This document shows, in pieces, positions 12,483-24,852 of a DNA stretch of 64,000 nt. The DNA lies in contig NW_020312968.1 in NCBI RefSeq assembly GCF_003265705.1, forward strand, positions 4,587,184 through 4,651,183. Direction: 5' to 3'. How positions within the stretch are numbered: position 1 is the stretch's first letter; each line of letters begins with the position of its first letter. A program made the position numbers and the translations under genes. The stretch comes from Callorhinus ursinus (Eukaryota > Chordata > Mammalia > Carnivora > Otariidae). A model generated the notes under the pieces. The model searched no databases and was not told the origin of the DNA. It worked only from the letters and a program-made list of their open reading frames with translations.

Positions 12483-14640
12483 AAACTCTACAGACTTCAT
12501 GACCTACCACTGGGTCACCACTCACAGTCTGAAAAAACACGAGGCCAGAGCATTTAATATATGTGTGTAACCACTGTCCAGAGCCCAAATGGAAATTTAT
12601 TCAGATTTAGGTATCTGGTACTCTTGGCAATAATGAAACACTCTCAGAATACAAAATATTAAAAATGGCCTTGGAAATTATTTTTAATTCAAGAGAATTT
12701 TTTTTTATTTGAGCAAATAATAAATGGACAAGCTTAAAACTTCAGACTTCGTGAACGCCCAATTCATCGGAAAAGTACAGTTGTACTTAGAGGAGATAAA
12801 AAGTTGCCCCAAAAAAAGGCCTTGGTCTTAGCCCTCTAATAAAGACTCATGCTAGCAAGACAACAGGATGATAAAAATGTCTCCTTTATTTAAAACAGAA
12901 CCCCTTTAAAACCTGATAGAGGGACAAAGATATACACTGTATCTAAGAACAAAAAAAGAAAATCTCTAGAGATACAGACCCAAGCTTAAACAAGGTGCTT
13001 ACTTGAAGCTTACCTGATAGACATACAGGGGCCAGAGCTGTAGCTGAGGGCATTTTTCGATTTCTAGTCAACACGAGAACTCTCGTATAACAATACAAAC
13101 TCTGGATGAATGAGAAATATTATCAAACACAGCAGGAAAAACTTAGTAGAGAGCAATGAACAAGCAATAACCTTGAAACTGAGCTCCTCTCCAGGAAACA
13201 AAAGGATTCAAATTTTCTTCGGAGGCAGCACATACAAAGAAACTCTGCCAAAACCCATATCCAAAATTACAACAGAACCAAAACCAGGGAGTGGGTTCAC
13301 AGAGGCCATCTATAGGAAACCAACAAGAGGTCTACAACCCTTACTTCTTCCAACATCATCTACTTACTAAGACAACAGCCTTTAAACTGGAAATTATTTC
13401 CCTAATTTCATCTTCTCTCAAGACACACAATGGTGCCCCTTCACAAGGTTCGCTAAGTGCTCCTGAGGGTTCAGTTCCAGATCATGAAAGTGGTGAGCCT
13501 CACTTGGTGGCCCCGGAAACGTTGGCCAGGACACCCTGGGGGGAGATCTGCCCACACCCCATCCCAGGGCCACAAACAGCACCTTGCTGAAGGCTTGGCC
13601 CAGGCAAGGGGACACCCCAGGTGATCCGTGCCTCCTCCCAACTTGCCTGGTCCCCAAAGTCCAGAATGTTTACGGAAAGGAGGGTCTAGATAGAGGTCTG
13701 GAGGTCTGGGAAGACCCAAAGAGTCCAAGTGACTCCCAGAAAAGGCCAGGGGAGAATGTTAAACCCAAAGAAATGTTCAGGTATTTTTCCAAACCAGAAT
13801 CAGCCCTTGGGGAGGAGGAAGAAGGATTTCCCCTAGAGAGTGGCAAGGCAGGACAAATGAAAAGCTGTGGTTTTCTGGGGTTGCAATTAAAACAGGGTAA
13901 TTACAGGGCCATTCTTATGAAAATTTCCCTTCCTCTCAAGGCCTGGGCGGGAGCAGATGATAGCACTCCCCAGGGTCATATACTTAGACTCAGCGACTAA
14001 CCTCAGCAGCTCTAAGACCCACAGCACCTTTCACACCCACTCCTGGGGCTGCAACCTGCTCCCGGATCTTGTGTGTGTTGTTAACTCTTTTTCATTAATG
14101 GATGTCCAGAAGATCATTTATCATTTTATGAACATGGGGTCATCAGTCGGGGGAAAGCAGGGGACTGAGACACTGGAATTTATCCTAAAATGTCAAGGAA
14201 CACCCCTGCCCCTTCCCAAACCCTTGAGCCTGAAGAAACACTTGCTGTTTACAATGTGGATGGGATGACAGTGAAAATCACCTCTGTCCACAGGGACAGA
14301 AGAGGGAAAATCCAAGCTCTCCAGGATAGTGGCTTCCCACCAATATGCAGCAGCTGTGTAAATTGCAGGCTTTCATAATAATTACTAGGAATTTGCTCTC
14401 CTTCGGTACCCACTGCCCAGCTACAGAAGTAAGTAACCTGCCTTTGCTCATCATCTGTTCTAACAAATTGCAGTTCTTTACCTACGGTCTTAAGACATTT
14501 GGTAGAAAATTAACACTCAATTTTTAATTACAAACAGAGGTGTTTTTCTTTTTGAGTTCTAAAATTATAGCAATAACATTCATTCCCATCAGTACAATGC
14601 TACATTCATAAATTTGTCATTATACCCCTATGAGTATATA
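12483..14640. other. OSTF1: OSTF1 intron 1 stretch without recognised elements
   Basis: About 2.2 kb with a moderately GC-rich middle (13430-13640). Short open frames on both strands have no recognised similarity or splice context. No repeat family was identified. Confidence 0.4.
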
Positions 14641-14673
14641 AATGTTATTTTCTTTAAAAAAAAAAAAAAAAGA

Positions 14674-14882
14674 GGGGCACCTGGGTGGCGCAGTTGGTTA
14701 AGCATCCAACTCTTGGTTTCAGGTCAGGGTCGTGACATCAAACCCCACTTGGGGCTCCACGCTGAGCATGGAGGCTGCCTGAGATTTGTCTCTCCCTCTC
14801 CCTCTGCCCCTCCTGCTCATGTGTGTGAACTCGTCCTCTCTCTTCCTCTCTCTCTCAAATAAATTAAAAAAAAAAAAAAAAA
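14674..14882 (+). mobile_element. CAN SINE
   Basis: Head GGGGCACCTGGGTGGCGCAG following an A-run, and a long A-tail. Confidence 0.92.
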
Positions 14883-15239
14883 GCTTCTGGTTTCTGTGTG
14901 AGCCCTATATAACTTACAAAGTGATGGGTGGGCTGAGAACCACTCTCTTAGAGAAAGAATTGTCCCTCTTTCAGAAAGAAGCTCTGAAACCCTCCTTCCT
15001 GGAATGAAATATAAGAATTTCTACAAAGCAAGCTCTGAACTTGAATCCATGGCTTAAAACGGTCAACTCCAAAACAGACAGGAAAAAGTAAGATGGGAGA
15101 ATAATATTTTGCAGAGACTTAATTTCAAAAAGCTAGCAGAATATATATATTCTTAGAGCTCAAATCTACAGACTTGATGTTACTGAGTTATAGTTAACTT
15201 TATATGTTTTCCAAACATTTAAAAATCCTCAATGTCTCA

Positions 15240-15439
15240 GGGCGCCTGGGTGGCTCAGTCGTTAAGCGTCTGCCTTCGGCTCAGGTCATGATCCCAGGGT
15301 CCTGGGATCGAGCCCCACATCGGGCTCCCTGCTCCACAGGAAGCCTGCTTCTCCCTCTCCCACTCCCCTGCTTGTGTTCCCTCTCTCGCTGTCTCTCTCT
15401 GTCAATTAAATGAATAAAATCTTTAAAAAAAAAAAAAAA
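15240..15439 (+). mobile_element. CAN SINE
   Basis: Head GGGCGCCTGGGTGGCTCAGT close to consensus; flanked by CCTCAATGTCTCA / CCTCAACATCTCA. Confidence 0.93.
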
Positions 15440-15643
15440 GGCCTCAACATCTCAACAGCCATTCATTGAGTGACCACATTTTTTTTTCAAGGGTCCAATT
15501 GGAGTCTCATGGGACACATTTCTGCAGGGCCACCTGAGGTTATCTTCCTCTAGGGGAAACTGTGAAAAAAACAAAACAACACACAAACAAAAACAAACTC
15601 CACTGTCCTGTGTAGTTAGAGTCTAAGTGAAATCAGATCAGGT

Positions 15644-15874
15644 GGGGCACCTGGATGGCTCAGTGGGTTATGCGTCTGACTCTTGATTTCGGCTCAGGTC
15701 ATGATCTCAGGGGTCATGATCTCAGGGTCGTGAGATGGAGCCCCGCAATGGGTTCCGCACTCAGTGGAGAGTCTGCTTGAGATTCTCTTCCTCTGACTCT
15801 GTCCCGCCCCCTGCTCATGCTCTCTCTCTCTCAACCTCTCTCAAACAAATAAAAAAAAAAAAAAAAAAAAAAAA
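15644..15874 (+). mobile_element. CAN SINE with internal duplication
   Basis: Head GGGGCACCTGGATGGCTCAG and a tail of about 25 A. The segment TCATGATCTCAGGG is repeated in tandem inside the tRNA-related region. Confidence 0.92.
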
Positions 15875-15889
15875 GAGTAGACACAGACC

Positions 15890-17950
15890 CACACTAACCT
15901 TTGGGTCACAGTAAGTCAGAAAGGCACAGGTGTATTAGCCAAAGGTCCCCGTGATATGGAGCATGTACCCAAGAAGGGAAAAAGCAGGCCAATGACAAGG
16001 ACTCAGGATGGACTAAGGAGCAGATTTCCCAGTGCCAGTAAACAAAAAGAGTGCTAGACCAGATGTCAAGACACAGGAGAGACCTCGTACCGAGCAAAAA
16101 TCAGAAAATGGGCAGGAGCCCATTGTGGAGAATAGAGCTCCTACCAAGCCAGTGTCAAGTGCTGGGCACCCTTCAGAGCCCCAAAACTTAGGTACAGAAT
16201 TGGTCCTCAAGAGTAGGAAGGCATTAGGCAACGACTAGTCCCCCTTATTGAGGGGACAAGCTCCCTGAAAGAGGAAGTGAGCAAGCTCCCTAAGCAGCGA
16301 CTCCCACTTCATGGTTCAGCTTAAAGGAGGCCCAGGTCCCAGTGGGCAGCTGCTGCTTAGTCCGGTTTAGAACCTGAGTGCAGAGGAATCAAAGAGAATG
16401 ATTTATTCCCTAACAGAAAAATAAGGCGGAGAACAATGTCGAGTTTGATGCACCATTCAGAGAATGAACTCTGGAGGGGCAGGTTTGTTTCAATGTTCCA
16501 CTACCAGCTTCCTTACCTAAAAAAAAAAAACCCAGCAAGAATACCTTCTGCTCCCAGCGTTACTATCGACAAACTTGCACTGACTCATCAAAACAACAAG
16601 CCCAAATGCAGCCGCAGAATCCTGCCAACCTGTGTAGGCAACATTTTAGAGATCGTCTTACGACTCTGGTTTTTTTCAAGCAAGGAAATCTGAGACTCTC
16701 TGGAACCTTCCAGATCTGGAGTCTGAGACCCCTGCGAACTGTGGCAAAAGGCCAGAGGGGCTTCTCTCAGCCTGGCCACCCCTACCCACGCTGGGGGAGC
16801 TGGGACTTGGAGGTGGGTCCTCCCCAAGTAATGGATTGGGTCAGGAGGTTCCGGGAAGACACAGCCACTCCAGAATACTCTCCACGCGGAAGTCATTTCT
16901 CTGTCTCATGCAAGTGAGTTGATTTAAGTCTCTCCTCCTCCATGAGGGAATCCCTCAATAGAATCCACAAAGTTTCCCAGAACCAAGCAAAACCCCTGGA
17001 GTGGAGGGATGCCAGAAAGACCTGCCTTCAAATCCTTGTAAGGGGCCTGAGACAGACCCTCCAGCAGGAGAATACACCAGTTGGTCCCTAGGCCTTCCTT
17101 AATTTAAATTCAAATCACCTCAGGCTCCCTGGAAATCTGGAGCAAGAGACTAGGAAAGGACTCTTGTTCAGTGCATTCTTTGGTCCCAAGAATATTAAAT
17201 CAAAGTAGTTTATCAAATTCTAAGGGATGCTAATGAGTTTTAAAATCCCACATTAACCAAAATGCACAAATACAAAACTCCCCCCCCCCGACTCCTACAC
17301 CAAGAGCAAGATGAGGAATTTGCCTTTGTGACCTTCTAAAAATTCTACAGATGCCCAAACATAAAGTGGGAAATGACAAGCGAGAATCCATTAAGAGGAA
17401 GTGGCTACAGCAGTCCCACCAGTGACTGAAGTGACTTTAAGCTGTGACCCTCTTTAACACACAGCTGCCCCCCAAGACCACAGTTATTGTTAACGTCCTG
17501 ACAAACGCGTACGCAGATGCAAACGCAGAGGACCGACATGCCGGCACTCAAAGTCTCACTTTCTGTGTGCAAAGTACGGTTTTCCACAAGCTCTTACGCT
17601 AGGCAAATGGCCTTCTCTTTAATTCGGAAGAAATTTCTCCAGGTCACAGCTTCCATGTGTGCCCACCACGTTTCCCTGGCTTCTCTGAGGCAAATGAAGA
17701 TAAGAGGACATCAAGTTATCTCATTTCGCCCCAAGTGACCTCATTTTGCCCGAGTTAAATGACACCCCCCCCCCCCCCCGCCGCCCCGTTGCCTACCAAA
17801 CTCTGACACAGCATTCCAGATTCTGTTTAAATTCCCCCTCTTAGGTGACACCCTCCCAGCTTCCCCAAACTGCCTGCTTGGACTGCCCAGCCTTCTGATT
17901 CCTATCTGCTATCACATGCACCACGAAGTTTCTGTTTAAGGCACGCTCAA
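15890..17950. other. OSTF1: OSTF1 intron 1 stretch without recognised elements
   Basis: About 2 kb of unique-looking intron. Apart from a C9 run near 17281 and a C16 tract at 17765-17780 no repeat family or exon was recognised. Confidence 0.4.
17765..17780 (+). repeat. Poly-C tract
   Basis: Sixteen consecutive C followed by GCCGCCCCG. Confidence 0.9.
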
Positions 17951-18235
17951 ACATTTTTTGGTAGAAAGGCCAACTGGTAAAACCCTTTTTGGAGAGCATT
18001 TTGGAAATGTCTATGAAAACGACAATGCACGTATCCTCTGATATAACAATCCCACTACCAGGACTTTCTCTTGTGAATTTACTCCCACCCAAGCAAGCAA
18101 CAAGGCTGTTGTAACGATCTCAAGATGGAAATAATCTAAATGTGCATTAATGTGGGTTTGAATTAATAGATACAAAGGACTATCACACCTATTCAAAAGA
18201 ATAGGGGGAGCTCTCTCAGTACTGTTATCTGTAAT
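17950..18235 (+). mobile_element. Old L1M 3' fragment
   Basis: Resembles the ORF2/3' UTR junction of ancient L1: AACAATCCCACTACCAGGACTTTC, GGAAATAATCTAAATGTGCATTAAT, CACACCTATTCAAAAGAATA. Confidence 0.5.
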
Positions 18236-18288
18236 TTTCCCCCAAACTCCTTCAATATACTTGATTATTTTTTGCAGCTTTTTTGAAG

Positions 18289-18470
18289 TTTTTTTTTAAG
18301 ACTTTATTTATTTTGGGGAGGGAGAGAGCTGAAGCAGGGGGGAGGGGCAGAGGGAGAAGCAGACTCCCCTCTGAGCAAGGAGCCCAATCCCAAAACCGAT
18401 CCCAGGACGCCCGAGATCATAACCTGAGCCAAAGGCAGACGCTTAACCAACTGAACCCACCCAGGCGCCC
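18289..18470 (-). mobile_element. CAN SINE
   Basis: T-rich tail then AAGACTTTATTTATTTTG and ending CACCCAGGCGCCC; flanked by AGCTTTTTTGAAG on both sides. Confidence 0.92.
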
Positions 18471-18659
18471 AGCTTTTTTGAAGTATTGACAAACTGACAG
18501 AAAACCTTAATGTGTCGGCTCTCAGCAGCCCACTGAAAGTTTATTTCTCCATCTCTCTCCTTCCCTCCCTCTGTCCCTCTCTCTCTCTCATGGATTCTGT
18601 CTTCCCCTGAGCATTAAGTAATTGAGTACAACTTTGGCAACGGTTTTCACTGGACATGA

Positions 18660-19220
18660 GGTAAAGGGGATCAGAATATGCCACCCCACAGTATGCTACC
18701 TGGTGTAAGAATTATTTTGAGCTGAAGGCAACTGAGAAAAAGCAGACACAGAAGAACTCTCTGCCCTCCCCCCACTTGCCTAAAAGTAGGGCATAAATTC
18801 CCCTTGTGAAGGAGTTCTGCTCCCATACAAGAAAGAGAACAACTCTTAACTTCAGATAGAGATGCCACCCAAATGTGTCTGCATAAAGAAACCTTACTAA
18901 AATAACCCTTATCTTCGACTAGTTTCCCCATATATTTACCTTCCCACAATTTACTGCCCCTAGAAAACAAAACCTCTCTTTCCTTTGTCTAGTCACTTCT
19001 CCACAATGTATCACCCTTTGTTAAAATGACCCTTAAGGTTCCAAATCTACCCCTTCTTTGGATTTTCACCTCTTTTCTGCATAGCCCCTGTGCAGGTAAA
19101 CCTGAAAACATCAATTAAATTTGTATGCCTTTTCTTCCTGTTAATCTGATTTTGTGTCAGCTTAATTTGCAGGACCCAGATATAGAACATAAGAGGGTAG
19201 AGGAAAGGTTTTTTTTTTCC
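18660..19220 (+). mobile_element. Solitary retroviral LTR (ERV1/MER-type, tentative)
   Basis: Starts near AATATGCCACCCCA and GAATTATTTTGAGCTGAAGGCAACTGAGAA. It ends with CATCAATTAAATTTGTATGCC, TTCCTGTTAATCTG, TTTTGTGTCAGCTTAATTTGCAGGACCCAG, a pattern typical of solo LTRs with a late poly(A) region. No internal gene is present. Confidence 0.5.
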
Positions 19221-19704
19221 CCTCCCTCACACAGGTGTGTCAGAAAAGCTCACGGCACTAGTCACACTGGAGTCAAGCTGTGTGGATGTCGAAACACAAG
19301 AGGGAGGGGACCCCACTATTTCTAGAACTAGTACTGATGGATACTGCCTCCAGCCTATGCTGTTTTATAGTGAAGCTATAAGATGTACCCAACCATGGCC
19401 TACCCCACCTTCTTCCAGACAAAGATTTTGTTATGTAGCAAGACTCTGTATTTATTTGCCAAGAATAAAAAGTTTAGTTGCCGCAAAGTTACAAGAAAAC
19501 AAAAGGTTATTCTACTCTCAAAAAGTGTCTAATAGTCTAATACAGATGCATTGAAAGAGGGGAGTTATACAACTCAACTACAAATAATACAACTGCATTA
19601 ATAAAGGTGACTGCCCAACAAAAGCCAGTCCAATCTAATGGAATCTTCATTGATTTCTCTGCCCAAAAAGCATAACTTCCACTTAAAGCTTGTGTTCCCT
19701 TCCC

Positions 19705-19900
19705 AGGTCAAACCAACCACTTCCTAGCTCTGAGACCTTAAGTGGTTTACTTAACCTCACTATGGCTTACTTCACCCATAAAATGGGGATATTAGGACCC
19801 ACCTCATAAGGAAGTTAGAGTAATTAAATGAGATGGAGAATATAAAGTGCTTCACACAGTACCTGACACTTACAGCCAAATAAATGTTAATTATTACTAT
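19705..19900 (+). mobile_element. MIR SINE
   Basis: Contains TCCTAGCTCTGAGACCTTAAG, CATAAAATGGGGATATTAGGACCCACCTCATAAG and AAGTGCTTCACACAGTACCTGAC in MIR order. Confidence 0.7.
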
Positions 19901-19905
19901 TATAA

Positions 19906-19931
19906 TCATCATCATCATCATCATCATCATT
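19906..19931 (+). repeat. (ATC)n microsatellite
   Basis: A run of perfect ATC/CAT triplets directly after a MIR end. Confidence 0.9.
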
Positions 19932-19999
19932 CTGGAATTTTCAAAATGCTTCCCAAACTTTATTCTGCCACCACGAATAAATGGAGCATGAAGTTTATG

Positions 20000-22140
20000 A
20001 AGGACACTATCCATATGCATATTTCCAGCCAACCCCATAGTCTCACCTTTGACTAATTCATTTATTCAGAGGGAAAAAAATACACAAAAGCTCAGATAAT
20101 TTTAGATGAACCCTTTTTTCCTCTCGACAATGTTATATAAGCAGCATATGGGTGACATCTTTGAAGTTTATGATGTTTTTACTGTAAATACAAAAGAACC
20201 CAAAATACTGACATTTACTTCTTCAAAGTCCCATGAATTTATTTTCCTAAGACATATAAAATATTTATGCTGCTTTACTTCCACCACCAAAATCAATAAG
20301 CCACATCAGGCTTCCAACTACAGTGGAGGGTTATCAAACCGGCTTAGAATGAGATGATTCTAGTCCAAATCTCACTCAATATCCTTTGGCCCATCTTCAC
20401 AGAATAAAGTCTCAGAATAAAGTCTCCTCTTAAAAAAAGTTTTTGTGAGAACACAAGGTGTCATCTACACTCTGACAAGCTCGGCAAGTTCACCGTAATT
20501 GAACTGCAAGGCTTGGGAGGGTGGCTGACAAGAACCAGAGAGGCCGCATCGGTCCCAAAGAAGTAGGAGGGTCCCATGAAGAATGAGCTGAAGACCATGA
20601 AACATGACATTTTTTAGCAGACTGAGCACCTTGGTGGCACATCTAACAATGAGAGGGGAGTTTCAATGACAGACCTAGAGTGGCCAAAAGTGACCCTATA
20701 AAAAGACATCAGTAAGCAAGGAAAGGTCAAAATGTGACAAGTGATTTTTCAAGCAGAGCGTAGGCAACAGTAGGAAAAAGCCAATCAACAGCAAAACACT
20801 TAAAATTGAAACTGAGACACCAGTCTGAGGATAACTGTTTGTATTTTTTTTTTAATGAAATGGATTTGACGAAGAAAAATAACACCTGAGAGAAAACAGT
20901 GATTATCAGTAGCTAGGTAGGGATGATATTTATATTTTTATATATTTTTTTCTGTATGTATTTTCTAAATTTCCTCTAATAAAAAATATACTACGAGGTT
21001 TGGAGAAGAAAGGAAGAAAGAAGGAAAATATATTACTTTTATTTTTAATTACGAGGTTTTTCCTAACAAAATGGGTAAGATCAGCAACCAACTACAGATA
21101 CGGGTCAATTTAAGATATTATCTATAGATACCTAAATCTCCCCCATCAGACGCGATACTTTCATGGATGAGATCTTATTTTATTGTGCCTGGGAACCCCA
21201 ATGTCTACTACAAGGCCTAAAATATTAGCTGCATATATTAAGAAATGTTTAGCAAATGATTTTTGGATGTGGCTACAAACCCAAAGTCTGGTATAACCTC
21301 AGGAAGGTGCAAAAGCGAACAGTCTTTTTATGGGATATATGCCAATCATCCCAATAGACACACTACCCACATTATAGCTTAATGTCCCTTGCTACTCAAA
21401 TTTTTCATTAAGTCCTTTGTCCTCCCTCACCTAGCTCCCCTCCCTTCAGCACTCCCATGGAATTGAACCATGCTGTTTTGCCGGGGTCTTGCTCTGCAAG
21501 AAGCTATAGGGACACCACTATGATGTCCCTCTTGTGTCTCTTACAGAGATGTGCAGTCCACTCCAACACTGTGAGAGAACCCATGGGAAGTTTATTTCAG
21601 ATCTCAGGGCCATTAAAATAACTCTTCTCTGAGAAAGTAACACATTTTATTTTTAGGAAGAGTAGGAATCTTATAATTGATCTTTTTTACCTTTATGCTG
21701 GAAGCGGAGACCCAAATCTATAGCCACCCTTTAGAAACTTTGGTGGACCTTAGGACACGTGTGTCCTTTCCTCTGGGTTCCTCTTATTCTTCCCTCCCTC
21801 TTTACGGCTCTTTCCCTTCCTTCCCTTTCCTTCCTTCCTTCCTTAACTGTCATCTGGGATGAGGCCCGGTACAGACAAACCAAGAAACCAAAAATTAAAC
21901 ACCACCTCTTACCCCCAATTCCAAGCTGCTTCAGACATTTTTCACCCAGGAATCCTGCCTGCAGGACAAGAAAGTAAAGCTCACTCCCCTCACTGCTACC
22001 AACCAGGGGGTGGTGACCTTTATGTGCATCTGTGACGGGAAGATCTGACTGCGGACAAGAGGCACTTACCTTTCCACTTCCACCCCCCAGCTCTAAAATA
22101 CACAAGATCACGCATGTGAATGGTGCACGGTGATGTAAGG
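20000..22140. other. OSTF1: OSTF1 intron 1 stretch
   Basis: AT-rich intron with a poly-T/AT segment at 20840-21000 and a TTCC-rich simple repeat at 21808-21845. No exon or recognised transposon family. Confidence 0.4.
21808..21845 (+). repeat. (TTCC)n simple repeat
   Basis: Imperfect CCTTCC units with a perfect core near 21828-21845. Confidence 0.8.
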
Positions 22141-22144
22141 CAGA

Positions 22145-22370
22145 ACAGCATTATGAGTAGGAACGCAGATCCTTAAATCAGACTACCTGGGTGCTACTCC
22201 CACCTGCTCCTCCCTACCTTTCTGTGCCTTGCCTCAATTTCCCAGCCTGTGCAATGGGAACAATAATGGTACTGACTTCACAGGATTGTTTTGAGGAGCA
22301 AATGAGTTAACACGTGTAAAGTGATTACATCAGTGCCCAGCCCACAGTAAATGTGGACCAGTACTATAAT
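22145..22370 (+). mobile_element. MIR SINE
   Basis: CAGACTACCTGGGTGCTACTCC, CAATTTCCCAGCCTGTGCAATGGGAACAATAATGGTACTGAC and GAGTTAACACGTGTAAAG follow MIR order. Confidence 0.75.
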
Positions 22371-24124
22371 AGGACAGTTTTGTTTTCAATTAAACCACGC
22401 TACCCAATGTTTCAAGTCGGATTGAAAGTAATACTTCTCATTGTAAATTCATAAACTAACAAACCGATTTCTATGGTGACCTTGAGTTTGGATCTCATTT
22501 ATAAATCAGTGTGGAGTCAAAGCTGTCCCTAAAATGGCAGATATTTTCAACCCTTTGCTTTCTGATTTGCTGAAGAGCAGGAGAAAGCAGCGGTGTCCAA
22601 CCACAAAAATGGTTTCTGGGAGCGTATCCCCAACTAGTAACAGTATGATCCTTCAACCAAATGGTATATACACGAGTACTCATGTACACACTTGCACACC
22701 ACAGTCAATGTCCCTCCAGCTGCAGCACAGACCGCTTAAAGTCTCGAGAGATGAAAAACCTCTTGAATAACTAACTTCTCAGGACATTCTTTAAAATAAA
22801 GTACTTTGTTTAGCCAGCAAAGAACAACTCTGTTTTGTTGGATGCTTGAGGTCTGATTTACATCGGAATTTAGAAAGCTGCTACCTCCTACACGTGCACT
22901 TAAAATGCAAACTCTTCATCAGATTCCACTTATAAAGAAGGACAGAACCCAATACTAGCCACACCCCATCTTTGCTCAGAGCAAAACCAACGTCCCGGCA
23001 ACTTCCTTCACAACCAGCCCACCAAAAAAATCTAAGTCCTCAGTGAATGACTGTCATATATATGCACATAATTTTCATATAAAATGATTTGAAACCGCCA
23101 CTGTATGATGGCAAAGAAAGAAAACTAGATAATCATGAAAGGTGTAGTGCCTGCAACCAAGGTTACTTGGAAATTTGACGTAAATGGATACATTTCAGCT
23201 CGTGCTATACTTAAGTTACAGGAGATTGGAAGAAAACGCCCCAGAGTGTATCAAAGCCATATATCTTCCACTTCCTACGTTTCCCGTAATTACTCACCAA
23301 TGAATGCACGAGTTTGTTACAGTACTGAATTGAAATACGTCAGTCCCTTTTACATTCTCGTGTCTCCCAATCACAGAAAATATGCTAAGAATAGAATAAA
23401 AAATGAACAGACTATCGGCCAAGAACAGCGCTTTGAGGGATTTAGTAATCCAGTTTAACACGGCAAAATCACTGGGGAAGCAGGGGCAAAGGACCTGTAC
23501 TGAATGATAAAGTGACACTCCCGAAGAGCAACAGCCGAGATTACTCTGCCGCAGCCTAGATTTTTCTCGCCGCGAGCTCGCGTACCGTTTTCCCAAATGC
23601 TTTTCCCAAGATCCCGAGGGAAATTTCAAACGCGGCTCCTCTCCAAAGTCCCATAGGAGACTCGCTCACCCACCCCACCCTGCAAACAGCGCACTTCCCG
23701 TTTGCTCTGGCCGGTCAAGAACTCGAACTTGACAATGACACACACGGGAAAGAAAAAAAAAGAGGAAGTGGCCAAAAGACCATTTCAAAGCATGTATCTA
23801 TTTTCCCCCCTAAGGGGATCAATGTCCCTGTCTTCCAGTCAAGATTCAATGGGACGTAGCTATCACATCCACTAGAAAGTTGCAGCGAATGACAATATTG
23901 CAAAATCGAGGGCGACTCCCCTTTAAAATAAAAAATCCTCGAAATCCTCTTGCTATCCAAAACGATCCCTCCCTGCAGCGAACCAACAAAGCGACCCATC
24001 CCGGCGGGTCGGCTCCCGAAAGCGAAGCTCCAGGCCGGGTACGTGCGTGGTCAGCCCTGCCAAGTGGCAGAGGAAGCGCAGGGCACCAAGGCAGCCAGGG
24101 GAACCCTGTGAGTGCCTCCCTTAC

Positions 24125-24158
24125 CTGGTTTGACCGGTTTGGGTGGCGGCTTCGACAT
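24125..24158 (-). CDS. OSTF1: Osteoclast-stimulating factor 1, coding exon 1 (partial gene)
   Basis: On the minus strand, ATG at 24158-24156 opens MSKPPPKPVKP followed by one base of Gly12 and the donor G|GTAAGG. This proline-rich start is that of OSTF1, a cytoplasmic SH3 plus ankyrin-repeat adaptor (about 214 residues) that binds SRC-type partners and was named for indirectly promoting osteoclast formation. The exon lies in the CpG island, divergent from NMRK1, as in the human 9q21 locus. Phase 1 matches the next exon at 2374-2420. Confidence 0.95.
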
Positions 24159-24340
24159 CGCGCTTCCTGGAGCGGCTGAGCCTCAAGACCACGCACGAAA
24201 AGCCGACCGAACGCCCCGCCAGCCGGCACTCCGGGGACCCAAAAGTTTCTTTTTGTCCGGTTCGCAGCGGTGTGCCTTCAAGGACCTGCGCCCACCCTTG
24301 GCCGTCGGACGAGCGGACGCAGGCAGACCGGCTCGGCGCA
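24159..24340 (-). other. OSTF1: OSTF1 5' UTR and transcription start region (extent approximate)
   Basis: GC-rich sequence directly upstream of the OSTF1 ATG on the minus strand. No splice acceptor is evident before the ATG, so the leader is probably contiguous with exon 1. There is no TATA box; a dispersed CpG-island start is likely. The boundary is an estimate. Confidence 0.45.
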
Positions 24341-24426
24341 ATGCCCCGCCCCGCCGCGCGGCCGCCTGAGCCTCCCGAGCGCGCGGCCGGGCGACGAGGA
24401 AGTGGCCGCCGTCTCGCCGAGCGCTA

Positions 24427-24431
24427 ATTGG
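24427..24431 (-). promoter_or_regulatory. Inverted CCAAT box
   Basis: ATTGG in the context GCTAATTGGCTCC, lying in the GC-rich core about 270 bp upstream of the OSTF1 ATG. NF-Y sites of this kind are common in bidirectional promoters. Assigned by motif only. Confidence 0.4.
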
Positions 24432-24634
24432 CTCCCCGGCTGGCCGCTTCAGAGCGGCGGGAGCGCGGGCGGCGCGCACGGCGGCGCGCGCGGCGGCGGC
24501 GGCTGAACCAGCCGGAGCCGAGGAAGGGCGCCGCAGGCTCGCGCCGGGGCGGACCCGGCCGCGCGCGCCCCCGACGAGAAAGGGCCGGACCCCGCGAGGG
24601 CGCGCGCGCGGGACCACGGTCGCCGGAGTCCCGC

Positions 24635-24752
24635 CCCGCCTCGCCTCGCCCCGCCCCGGCCCACTCCGCGTCCCGCCCGGGTGGGACGGATCCCTAGGTT
24701 GGCGTCCTCTACCTGGGCCGCCCCCGACCCGGTGGGGGCGCGGAGGGAGGGG
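24635..24752. promoter_or_regulatory. Cluster of GC boxes
   Basis: Repeated CCGCCCCGCC / CGCCCCGCCCC motifs at about 24635-24660, then CCCGCCCGGG and GTGGGGGCGCGG near 24730. These are Sp/KLF-type sites immediately before the inferred NMRK1 first exon. Confidence 0.5.
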
Positions 24753-24852
24753 CTGTGAGCCTCTAGGCCAGCGAGCTTCGGGGGTCAGCGACAGGCGCAC
24801 TTTCGGCCCGCGCTTCTGCCGCTTTGCTTGGGAGGGCTCGAACTGGCGCCCG
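24690..24852 (+). other. NMRK1: NMRK1 untranslated exon 1 (5' boundary approximate)
   Basis: A consensus donor, CCG|GTGAGT, occurs with its GT at 24853-24854 inside the CpG island, on the strand and side expected for the first NMRK1 exon. No start codon is needed here because the coding start is in the next exon at 28263. The transcription start is not visible in sequence; the left edge given is only an estimate between the GC boxes and the donor. Further alternative first exons are possible, for example at a weaker GAG|GTGAGG donor near 25499. Confidence 0.5.

Larger units (their letters stand above)
2421..24124 (-). other. OSTF1: OSTF1 intron 1
   Basis: A 21.7 kb first intron between the two in-phase OSTF1 exons. 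It contains ten CAN SINEs, several L2, MIR, L1M and hAT remnants, one LTR, and microsatellites, each listed separately. No other host exon was recognised on either strand. Confidence 0.85.

Noticed and set aside
21731..22111. 126-codon minus-strand open frame
   Set aside because: It includes translated TTCC simple repeat (Lys/Glu/Arg-rich) and overlaps no splice or regulatory context.
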